From Methylobacterium sp. (GTDB lineage: Bacteria > Pseudomonadota > Alphaproteobacteria > Rhizobiales > Beijerinckiaceae): a DNA stretch of 37,255 nt. The DNA lies in NCBI RefSeq assembly GCF_028290105.1, contig NZ_JAQGKL010000070.1:1-37255 (forward strand), written 5' to 3'. The notes below the pieces were generated by a model. The model was not told the DNA's origin and searched no databases. It was given only the letters and a program-made list of their open reading frames with translations. Numbering within the stretch: position 1 is the first letter of the stretch; each line of letters begins with the position of its first letter. The translations under genes were made by a program, and so were the position numbers. Positions 7,590 to 14,284 of this stretch are shown one piece after another.

Positions 7590-8864
7590 ATGCACGTCGT
7601 CCTCGTCGTCGACCACGCCTTCGTCAATGGCGGACAGGCCAAGGTGGCGCTCGATGCCGGCCTCGGCCTGCGCCAGCGCGGACACCGCGTCACGGTGTTC
7701 GCCGCCGTGGGCCCCGCCGACCCGCGCCTGGAGGCGGCGGGCATCCGCGTGGTGTGCCTTGGCCAGGACGACATCGCCACCACGACGAACAAGTTCGCCT
7801 TTGCCGCGCAGGCGATCTGGAACCGCACCGCCGCGCGCCGCCTGGCGGCCGAACTCAGCGGCCTCGACCCGCGCGACACGGTGGTCCATGTCCATGCCTT
7901 CGCCAAGGCGCTGTCACCGTCGATCGGACGAAGTCTCGCGGCCTCCGGGCTGCCGCTCCTCTATACCATGCACGAGTTCTTCCTCGTCTGCCCGAATGGC
8001 GGGTTCTACGAGTATCCCTCGGCCCGGATCTGCCACCGCGTGCCGATGTCGATGTCCTGCCTGACCACGAACTGCGATGCCCGCAGCTATCCGCGCAAGC
8101 TCCTGCGGGTGGTGCGCCATGCCGCCCTCGAACACGTCGCGGGCATGAAAAACCTCTTCCCGCACATCGTCACCATCAGCGCCCTGCAGGAGCGGGTGAT
8201 CGCCCCGCACCTGCCCGCCGCGACCCGCTTCCACCGGGTCGACAACCCGATCGCCGTGGCCAAGGCCCCGCCCCGCTCCGGCCCGCCGGGCGAATTCCTG
8301 TTCGTCGGTCGCATCTCCACCGAGAAGGGCGCGCCGATCTTCGCCGAGGCAGCGCGCCGAGCTGGTGTGCGCCCGGTCTTCGTCGGTGACGGGCCGGCCC
8401 GGGCCGAACTCGAAGCGCGCTATCCCGAGGCGGTGATGCTCGGCTGGCGCGACGAGGCGGGCGTCCAGGCGTTGATGCGCGAGGCCCGCGCCCTGGTGTT
8501 CCCGAGCGTCTGGTACGAGGGCCAGCCCCTCACGGTCTACGAAGCCCTGGCCTGCGGCGCGCCGGTCATCGTCAGCGATGCCTGCGCGGGCCGCGAGGCG
8601 GTGGAGGATGGCGAGACCGGGTACTGGTTCCGCTCCGGGGACGCCGATGCGCTCGGCGCCCACCTCACCCGCCTGACGGACGACGACCTCGCCGGCCGGA
8701 TGGGCCGGGCCGCCTACGAGCGCTACTGGGCGGCGCCGCTCACCATCGGAGTGCATCTCGATCGGATCGCCGCGCTCTACGACGTCGTCCTGCGCGACGC
8801 GGTCGGCGCGGGCATACGCAAGGGCCGTATGGGCGCCCGATACACGGTCCCGGCCGCGCCCTGA
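7590..8864 (+). CDS. Family 4 glycosyltransferase (Cys-box type), paralog of the divergent neighbour
   Basis: A 424-aa GT-B-fold GT4 enzyme, clearly paralogous to the gene ending at 6215. Shared blocks include NGGQAKVAL near the N-terminus, LSPS, HEFFLVCPNG, HRVDNPI, FVGRISTEKGA, VFVGDGP, WYEGQPLTVYEALACGAPVIVS and the C-terminal RYWAAP. Cysteines 134, 148, 157 and 162 form the same C-x13-C-x8-C-x4-C box as in the paralog. The upstream frame is open, but ATG 7590 is chosen because the protein then aligns residue for residue with its paralog. Both presumably act in synthesis of a surface glycan; donor and acceptor are unknown. It has no obvious downstream partner gene. Confidence 0.88.
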   Translation: MHVVLVVDHAFVNGGQAKVALDAGLGLRQRGHRVTVFAAVGPADPRLEAAGIRVVCLGQDDIATTTNKFAFAAQAIWNRTAARRLAAELSGLDPRDTVVHVHAFAKALSPSIGRSLAASGLPLLYTMHEFFLVCPNGGFYEYPSARICHRVPMSMSCLTTNCDARSYPRKLLRVVRHAALEHVAGMKNLFPHIVTISALQERVIAPHLPAATRFHRVDNPIAVAKAPPRSGPPGEFLFVGRISTEKGAPIFAEAARRAGVRPVFVGDGPARAELEARYPEAVMLGWRDEAGVQALMREARALVFPSVWYEGQPLTVYEALACGAPVIVSDACAGREAVEDGETGYWFRSGDADALGAHLTRLTDDDLAGRMGRAAYERYWAAPLTIGVHLDRIAALYDVVLRDAVGAGIRKGRMGARYTVPAAP

Positions 8865-9013
8865 TCCCGAGGCTGCCCGGTGTCCGGGACAGCGGGCCCC
8901 AATCCGCCGGCCCCGGCATTCCGCGATGCTGCAGGAAACAGGTTCGCCACACCGGCGTTGAACCGGCTCACGTGCCGATCCAGGCGCTTGCCGCAATGCT
9001 CAAGGAGTGCCCG

Positions 9014-9196
9014 ATGGCCGACCAGCAGAAGAGCCCCGAGACCGACATCATTTCGACGACGGGCAAGCCGGCGCCCGAGGGCTCCGACAAGAACCGCCCG
9101 GAAGCCCAGCCGGGCAAACCCGACCGGCGCCTCGACGAAGCGCTGGAAGAGACCTTTCCGTCGAGCGACCCGATCTCGGTTCAGGTGACGAAGTAG
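9014..9196 (+). CDS. Small acidic protein with an ETFPSSDP motif
   Basis: A 60-aa soluble, charged, probably disordered protein. The C-terminal stretch LDEALEETFPSSDPISV resembles a short motif I recall in many small uncharacterised alphaproteobacterial proteins; no function is known to me. AAGGAG (9002-9007) lies 6 nt before ATG 9014, an excellent ribosome binding site, and a perfect terminator follows 22 nt after the stop, so it looks like a real, well-expressed monocistronic gene. An in-frame upstream start at 8972 has no such support. Confidence 0.75.
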   Translation: MADQQKSPETDIISTTGKPAPEGSDKNRPEAQPGKPDRRLDEALEETFPSSDPISVQVTK

Positions 9197-9218
9197 GCCG
9201 TAGGTCCAGTGGGCGCGT

Positions 9219-9255
9219 GCAAAAGGCCGGGGCGGTCGCCGCCCCGGCCTTTTGC
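9219..9255. terminator. Perfect 17-bp bidirectional terminator
   Basis: The arms 9219-9235 and 9239-9255 are perfectly complementary (core AAAAGGCCGGGGCGG) with a TCG loop; T4 on the right and A4 on the left allow termination in both directions. It separates the small plus-strand gene from the convergent mcd. Confidence 0.92.
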
Positions 9256-9330
9256 GTCGATGGGTCCCGTATTGCCGCGCCCGATCCCCGCGCCCTCCCT
9301 CAGGACGCGGGCATCGGCATTCGAAGCGCC

Positions 9331-11013
9331 TCAGGCGGCTTCGAGCAGGCGGCGGGCGATGACCTGAGCCTGGATCTCGGCGGCACCCTCGAAGATCGAG
9401 AGGATGCGGGCGTCGCAGAGCACGCGGCTGACCGCGTATTCCAGCGCGAAGCCGTTGCCGCCGTGGATCTGCAGGGCGTTGTCGGCCGCCGCCCAGGCCA
9501 CGCGGGCGCCGAGCAGCTTGGCCATGCCGGCCTCGAGATCGCAGCGCTTGCCCTCGTCCTTCTCGCGGGCGGAGAAGTAGGTGAGCTGGCGGGCGATGTT
9601 GATCTCCACAGCCATCATGGCGATCTTGTCGGCTACGCGCGGGAAGGCGATCAGCGGCTTGCCGAACTGCACCCGGTCCTCGGCGTAGCGCAGGCCGAGA
9701 TCGAGGGCGTTCTGGGCCACGCCGATGGCGCGGGCCGCCGTCTGGATGCGGGCGGATTCGAACGTCTGCATGAGCTGGGCGAAGCCCTTGCCCTCGACTT
9801 CGCCGAGCAGGTTGGCCGCCGGCACCGCGAAGTTGTCGAAGGCGAGCTCGTATTCCTTCATGCCGCGATAGCCGAGCACGTGGATCTCGCCACCGGACAG
9901 GCCCTCGACCGGGAACGGGTCGGCGTCGGTGCCCCGTGGCTTCTCCGCGATGAGGAGCGACAGGCCCTTGTGACCCTTCTCCTCGGGCTTGGTGCGCACC
10001 AGACAGGTCATGATGTCGGCGCGCACGGGGTGCGTGATCCAGGTCTTGTTGCCCGAAATCCGCCAGGTGTCCCCGTCCTTGACCGCCTTGGTGCGCAGGG
10101 ACGCCAGATCCGAGCCGGTGTTCGGCTCCGTGAACACGGCGGTGGGGAGGGTGTCGCCGGAGGCGATGCCGGGCAGGAAGCGGTGCTTCTGCTCCTCGGT
10201 GCCGCCGCACAGGATCAACTCGGCGGCGATCTCCGAGCGGGTGCCGAGCGAGCCGACGCCGATATAGGCGCGCGACAACTCCTCCGAGACCACGCACATG
10301 GAGATCTTCGGCAGGCCCATGCCGCCGTATTCCTCGGGGATCGTCAGGCCGAAGACGCCGAGCTCGGCCATCTTGGTGACGATCTCCATCGGGATGTAGG
10401 CGTTCTCGCTGTGCCAGGCGTGGGCGTGCGGCACGACTTCGGCGAGGCCGAAGCGGCGCATCTCGGAGCGGATCGCCTCCATGTCCTCGTCGAGGCCGGA
10501 CTTGCCGATGGTGGCCGAGCCGCCGTTGTCGCGGATGCGGGCGACCAGCGCCGCGCGGTGCTCGGGCGTGTTGCCCTCGGCGATCAGGGTCTCGACGGCG
10601 GGCGTCCGGAACTTGGCGACCTCACGCGGGGCGAGGCCCAGCGAGCCCGTCGGGCGCACCATCTCGCCCTGGCTCATGGGGATGCCGGAGAACATCTGGT
10701 CGAGGTACTCGCCGAGGCCGATCGTCACGAGCAGGCTCTCGGTTTCGCCGAACTCACCCGTGTCCGTCAGGCGCTGCGCGTAGGCGCCGAGCTCTCGCAC
10801 GCCCTCGGCATAGGTGGCGATCCAGGCGAGGCCGTGGGTGGCGTGCTGCTGCAGCTCCATCTTCTCGGCGGAGATCTTGCCCTCGTCCGACAGGATGGTG
10901 GTGCGCACCCGGCGGGTCGCCTCGGCCACGAGGCCCTTGGCGGCCTCGGCCGCCTCGCGGGCCAGGGTCAGGAGATCCTGCGGTTCGGTCGTGACGACGG
11001 GAGAGGCTGACAT
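9331..11013 (-). CDS. mcd: Methylsuccinyl-CoA dehydrogenase (ethylmalonyl-CoA pathway)
   Basis: A 560-aa acyl-CoA dehydrogenase-superfamily flavoenzyme. It is about 170 residues longer than ordinary members because of an N-terminal extension (about 1-170, including ETESLLVTIGLGEYLDQM), which is characteristic of (2S)-methylsuccinyl-CoA dehydrogenase. That enzyme forms mesaconyl-CoA in the ethylmalonyl-CoA pathway, used by Methylobacterium and Rhodobacter for acetyl-CoA assimilation and glyoxylate regeneration. The FAD/substrate region TAVFTEPNTGSDLASL, the YRGMKEYELAFDNF block and the C-terminal LQIHGGNGFALEY are present; the catalytic base is expected at Glu542 (IFEGAAEI). ATG 11013 is chosen because the extension to 11073 is not protein-like and runs over the promoter. 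Function is assigned by family memory, with good confidence because of the extension. Confidence 0.9.
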   Translation of the reverse strand: MSASPVVTTEPQDLLTLAREAAEAAKGLVAEATRRVRTTILSDEGKISAEKMELQQHATHGLAWIATYAEGVRELGAYAQRLTDTGEFGETESLLVTIGLGEYLDQMFSGIPMSQGEMVRPTGSLGLAPREVAKFRTPAVETLIAEGNTPEHRAALVARIRDNGGSATIGKSGLDEDMEAIRSEMRRFGLAEVVPHAHAWHSENAYIPMEIVTKMAELGVFGLTIPEEYGGMGLPKISMCVVSEELSRAYIGVGSLGTRSEIAAELILCGGTEEQKHRFLPGIASGDTLPTAVFTEPNTGSDLASLRTKAVKDGDTWRISGNKTWITHPVRADIMTCLVRTKPEEKGHKGLSLLIAEKPRGTDADPFPVEGLSGGEIHVLGYRGMKEYELAFDNFAVPAANLLGEVEGKGFAQLMQTFESARIQTAARAIGVAQNALDLGLRYAEDRVQFGKPLIAFPRVADKIAMMAVEINIARQLTYFSAREKDEGKRCDLEAGMAKLLGARVAWAAADNALQIHGGNGFALEYAVSRVLCDARILSIFEGAAEIQAQVIARRLLEAA

Positions 11014-11050
11014 GGCGATCTCGCTGTGAAGGAATGAGGCTTTGCCGGTC

Positions 11051-11079
11051 ATTATAGGCAGGTTTGGCCACACTGTAGA
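11051..11079 (-). promoter_or_regulatory. Predicted mcd promoter
   Basis: On the minus strand, TCTACA (11079-11074) and a perfect TATAAT (11056-11051) are separated by 17 nt. The expected start site is about 30 nt upstream of the mcd ATG. A palindrome TTCGCG-AG-CGCGAA at 11123-11136 lies about 45 nt further upstream and could bind an activator; that part is speculative. Confidence 0.65.
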
Positions 11080-11203
11080 GGCGTCTCGCCGCAGCGCGGC
11101 ACTATCCCGCTTGAATGCATTATTCGCGAGCGCGAAAAACCCTGTCTTTTCTTCGCCGACGACGGGTCGATGAATTTTATTGAGCTTCGGTCGAAAGAAA
11201 AAA

Positions 11204-12076
11204 TCATCCCCGGCTGGCGATGGCGACCCCCAGCGTGGCCAGCGCCATGCCGGCCATCTGCACCGGTGACAGGGCTTCCCCGAACAGGCCGTAGGCCATG
11301 ACGGCCGAGACGGGCGGCACGAGGAAGAGCAGGGCGGCGACGCCCGCCACCGCCCCGCGCCGGATCAGCGCCAGGAGCAGCAGGATCCCCGCCACGGAGT
11401 TGATCAGGATCGACCAGGCGAGTCCGAGCCAGAGCGGGGCCGAGCCATCGAAATGGCCGCTGCCGAACAGGAACGCCGCCGGCACGGCGAGGCAGGCGGC
11501 CCCGACGAACTGGATGGCGGCGTTGCTGAGGAGATCCGCTCCCCCGCCCCGTCTCTTCTGCCAGAGCGTCCCGCCGGTCATCGCCACCATGGCGGCGAGG
11601 CACGCCGCGAGAGCCGGGACTGGGATGCCGGCGGAATCCGTGGCCCCCACCTTCGGCGCCAGCACGAGGAGCGCCCCGGAAAACCCGGCGGCGATGCCGA
11701 GCCAGCGGCGCCGGCTCACCCGCTCGCCCAGCACCGGGCCTGCCAGCATCCCGGTCAGCAGCGGCTGCAGGCTGCCGACCAGGGCCGCGATGCCGGCGGG
11801 CAGGCCATGCTGGACCGACCAGAACACACCGATGACGTAGACGCCCTGCATCAGGACCCCCGCCAGCCCGGCATGGAGCCAGCCGGCCCGGTCGCGCGGC
11901 CAGCGTGCCCCGAGGAGCCGGGCGAGGCCGCCGAGGACGAGCGCGACGCCCACCACGCGGATGGCCACGAAGGTGAAAGCCTCGGCATGGGGCGCCACGA
12001 AGCGCGCCGCGACGAAGCCCGTCGCCCAGATCAGGACGAAGAGGCCGGGAATGAGGGCCGGTGCGAGCGGGAGCAT
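11204..12076 (-). CDS. EamA/DMT-family transporter
   Basis: A 290-aa integral membrane protein with about ten hydrophobic segments in two EamA repeats (roughly 8-140 and 150-288), the usual architecture of drug/metabolite transporters such as RhaT and YdcZ-like exporters. Repeat landmarks include GLFVLIWATGFVAARF, the Pro-containing SLQPLLTGMLAGPVLGERVSRRRWLG, and the second-repeat FLVPPVSAVMAYGLFGEALSP. The substrate is not predictable; family members export amino acids, nucleosides or other small metabolites. There is no strong Shine-Dalgarno at ATG 12076, but the first membrane segment begins immediately after it. It is divergent from the YihY-family gene. Confidence 0.88.
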   Translation of the reverse strand: MLPLAPALIPGLFVLIWATGFVAARFVAPHAEAFTFVAIRVVGVALVLGGLARLLGARWPRDRAGWLHAGLAGVLMQGVYVIGVFWSVQHGLPAGIAALVGSLQPLLTGMLAGPVLGERVSRRRWLGIAAGFSGALLVLAPKVGATDSAGIPVPALAACLAAMVAMTGGTLWQKRRGGGADLLSNAAIQFVGAACLAVPAAFLFGSGHFDGSAPLWLGLAWSILINSVAGILLLLALIRRGAVAGVAALLFLVPPVSAVMAYGLFGEALSPVQMAGMALATLGVAIASRG

Positions 12077-12177
12077 GACGGAGCGCAGGCACCACGCCGC
12101 CCCGCGGAATTCAAGCCACTTCGGGGCGGGCGTGCATGCGGCCCGTTGCGCGAACGGCCCCCGTTGCGTTTAGAAGA

Positions 12178-12209
12178 CAGCCCGCCACGTCATCAGCCCG
12201 CCACGTCAT
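12178..12209. repeat. Perfect 16-bp tandem duplication upstream of the YihY-family gene
   Basis: The unit CAGCCCGCCACGTCAT occurs twice back to back (12178-12193 and 12194-12209). It lies in the 154-nt gap between divergent genes and directly abuts the possible TTG start at 12210. Each copy carries CCACGTCA. It could be a duplicated binding site or simple slippage. Confidence 0.85.
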
Positions 12210-12230
12210 TTGAGGACACGCCCCCGCCCC

Positions 12231-13115
12231 GTGAGCCGCATCCGCAAGCCCTTCGAGATCGCGAGCGTCGCCGCGCAGCGCTTCGTCGCCCATGACGGCT
12301 GGGCCATCGCCAGCCACATCGCTCTCTCGACCCTCACCGCCCTGTTCCCCTTCCTCATCCTGCTGGCGGCCCTCGCCGGCCTGTTCGGGACGAAGTCGCT
12401 GGCCGACGAGGCGGGCGTCCTCATCTTCGATGCCTGGCCGCGCGAGGTCGCCAAGCCCATCGTCGCCGAGATGCACCGGGTGCTCACCGAGCAGCGTGGC
12501 GGCGTGCTCACCGTGGGCGCCGTGCTGGCCCTGTACTTCTCGTCCTCCGGCGTCGAGAGCCTGCGGGTGGGGCTGAACCGGGCCTATGGCCTGCGCGAGG
12601 CGCGGCCCTGGTGGCTGACGCGCCTCGAGTCCATCGCCTACGTCGTCTGCGGCGCCTTCGCGATGCTGGCCTTCGCGCTCCTCGTGGTGCTCGGGCCCCT
12701 GATCTGGCGCAAGGTCATCAACGTGGCCCCGGGGCTGGAGCCCCTGAGCCTCACGGTGGCGATCGGCCGGATCAGCATCACGGCCTTCCTGCTGCTCGCC
12801 GTCCTCGTCATCGCCCACAAGTTCGTCGCCACGGGGCGCCGCTCGGTGATCGCCGTGGTCCCGGGCATCGCCGTGACGCTTCTGCTCTGGTTCCTCGCGG
12901 GCCTCGGCTTCGGCTACTATCTCGACCGGTTCTCGAACGCCTACGCCTCCACCTACGGGGGCTTGGCCACCGCCATGGTGTTCCTCGTCTTCCTCTACTG
13001 GCTCGCGGCGATGTTCCTGTTCGGCGGCGAGATCAATGGCACCGTCATTGCAGCGCGCCGGGTGCGGCTCCAGGCGCGGATGCAGGAGAAGCAGGCTCGG
13101 GCCCGGGGGCTCTGA
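12231..13115 (+). CDS. YihY/BrkB-family inner-membrane protein
   Basis: A protein of about 294 aa with six predicted membrane segments, matching the YihY/virulence-factor BrkB family (formerly mis-annotated as ribonuclease BN). Recognisable parts are the N-terminal AHDGWAIASHIALSTLTALFPFLILLAAL, the central YFSSSGVESLRVGLNRAYGL and the C-terminal YASTYGGLATAMVFLVFLYWLAAMFLFGGEING. Molecular function is unsettled. The start is uncertain: there is no ATG, GTG 12231 gives MSRIRKPFEI, and TTG 12210 would add seven residues. AGGA at 12213-12216 is rather far (14 nt) from the GTG. A tandem 16-bp repeat lies immediately upstream. Confidence 0.88.
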   Translation: MSRIRKPFEIASVAAQRFVAHDGWAIASHIALSTLTALFPFLILLAALAGLFGTKSLADEAGVLIFDAWPREVAKPIVAEMHRVLTEQRGGVLTVGAVLALYFSSSGVESLRVGLNRAYGLREARPWWLTRLESIAYVVCGAFAMLAFALLVVLGPLIWRKVINVAPGLEPLSLTVAIGRISITAFLLLAVLVIAHKFVATGRRSVIAVVPGIAVTLLLWFLAGLGFGYYLDRFSNAYASTYGGLATAMVFLVFLYWLAAMFLFGGEINGTVIAARRVRLQARMQEKQARARGL

Positions 13116-13241
13116 GCCGGCTGCTTCATCCGCGCGCGGTGCGTGCAATGACATCCACCTGTGACCTTTGCGGCCTAGTCTCCCCGAACGGGCGCGGGCA
13201 GTGAGGCGCGGGCGGTGGAGCGGCGGCCCGGGGGAGCTTCG

Positions 13242-14066
13242 ATGCGGATCAGGTTCGGTTGCGAGATGGGCTACGAGTTCCCACAACCGACCCCGCTGAT
13301 CGCCCGCCTCAACTCCTATCCGCTGAAGGGACTGGCGGCGGTGCCGCCCGACGTGCTCACCCTCGACCCGCCCCTGCCGGTGCGGACGTTTCGCGATGTC
13401 TTCGGCAATCGGACCGTGCGCTTCGTGGCGCCCGCCGGACCGTTGACGCTCAGCGTCCATGCGGAGGTCGACGACGACGGCTCCCTCGACCCCACCCTGC
13501 CCAAGGCCGAGGAGCATCGCATCGAAGACCTGCCGGAGGAGGCGCTGCCCTTCCTCGTGGCGAGCCGCTACTGCGAGTCCGACCTCCTCTCGGGCGAGGC
13601 CTGGGACCTGTTCGGCCACCTGGAGCCCGGCTGGTCGCGGGTCCAGGCGGTCTGCGACTTCGTCCACGGACACATCAGCTTCGGATACGGCTACGCCCAC
13701 GTGGACCGCACCGCCGCCGACGCCTTCGCGAGCCGGCGCGGCGTCTGCCGCGACTACGCGCACCTGTTCGTGGCCTTCTGCCGGGCGCTCAACATCCCGA
13801 CCCGCTACTGCACCGGCTATCTCAGCTTCATCGGCGAGCCCGAGCCGCACGCGCCCGGCGATTTCGCGGCCTGGACGGAGGTCTATCTCGGCGACGCCTG
13901 GCACGTGTTCGACCCGCGCAACAACGCGCCCCGCCGGGGCCGCATCCTCGTGGCACGCGGCAGGGACGCGGCCGACGTGCCCCTGACCCACACCTTCGGT
14001 TCGAACCGCCTGACCAAGTTCCGGGTCTGGGCCGAGGACGCGGCGACGCCCTTCGTTGTGGACTGA
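13242..14066 (+). CDS. Transglutaminase-like (TGc) domain protein lacking the canonical histidine
   Basis: A 274-aa cytoplasmic protein of the bacterial transglutaminase-like superfamily. An N-terminal beta-rich domain (about 1-130) precedes the TGc domain (about 135-235). The catalytic cysteine is Cys169 in SRRGVCRDYAHLFVAFCRAL, and the acid is Asp224 in WHVFDPRNN. The position where the triad histidine usually stands (H-A-W) reads Ala209 in GDFAAWTEVYL. Such proteins can be cysteine proteases or peptidases; substrate and activity are unknown. ATG 13242 has GGGAG 6 nt upstream; the longer frame is rejected. Neighbours give no functional hint. Confidence 0.85.
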   Translation: MRIRFGCEMGYEFPQPTPLIARLNSYPLKGLAAVPPDVLTLDPPLPVRTFRDVFGNRTVRFVAPAGPLTLSVHAEVDDDGSLDPTLPKAEEHRIEDLPEEALPFLVASRYCESDLLSGEAWDLFGHLEPGWSRVQAVCDFVHGHISFGYGYAHVDRTAADAFASRRGVCRDYAHLFVAFCRALNIPTRYCTGYLSFIGEPEPHAPGDFAAWTEVYLGDAWHVFDPRNNAPRRGRILVARGRDAADVPLTHTFGSNRLTKFRVWAEDAATPFVVD

Positions 14067-14221
14067 TTTTCTGGGATGTTCTTCGTGCCTTTTCAGGCGC
14101 TTCCGGAAACAGCTTCATCCACCTTGGCAGTTCTCAGTTAAACGGAACCGTGTCACGGCGGACGAGCGGAGCGGCTTGGGCACCACCTGAAAAATCTCTC
14201 CTAAATATTTCGCATCACAAG

Positions 14222-14253
14222 AAAAAACCCCCCTCCCGGCGATCGGGAGAGGG
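14222..14253 (-). terminator. Rho-independent terminator of the NdvA-like gene
   Basis: Read on the minus strand, a GC-rich stem (core CTCCCG/CGGGAG, 14233-14238 with 14244-14249, extended by three further C-G pairs after one mismatch) is followed by six T residues (14227-14222). It lies about 30 nt after the stop of the exporter gene. Confidence 0.88.
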
Positions 14254-14284
14254 CTTTTGCCGATGCATCGAAGCTCGCCGCGCG

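Noticed and set aside
8872-8893. Hairpin after the plus-strand glycosyltransferase
   Set aside because: The stem CCCGG/CCGGG has a bulge and no T-run; too weak to call a terminator.
9007-11010. 667-aa plus-strand open frame opposite mcd
   Set aside because: It is a mirror frame of a confidently identified enzyme and overlaps the 60-aa gene and its terminator in another frame.
12111-13991. 626-aa minus-strand open frame opposite the YihY and transglutaminase genes
   Set aside because: It is an antisense shadow in GC-rich DNA: low-complexity Arg/Glu/His/Gly composition, while the plus-strand proteins have recognisable domains.
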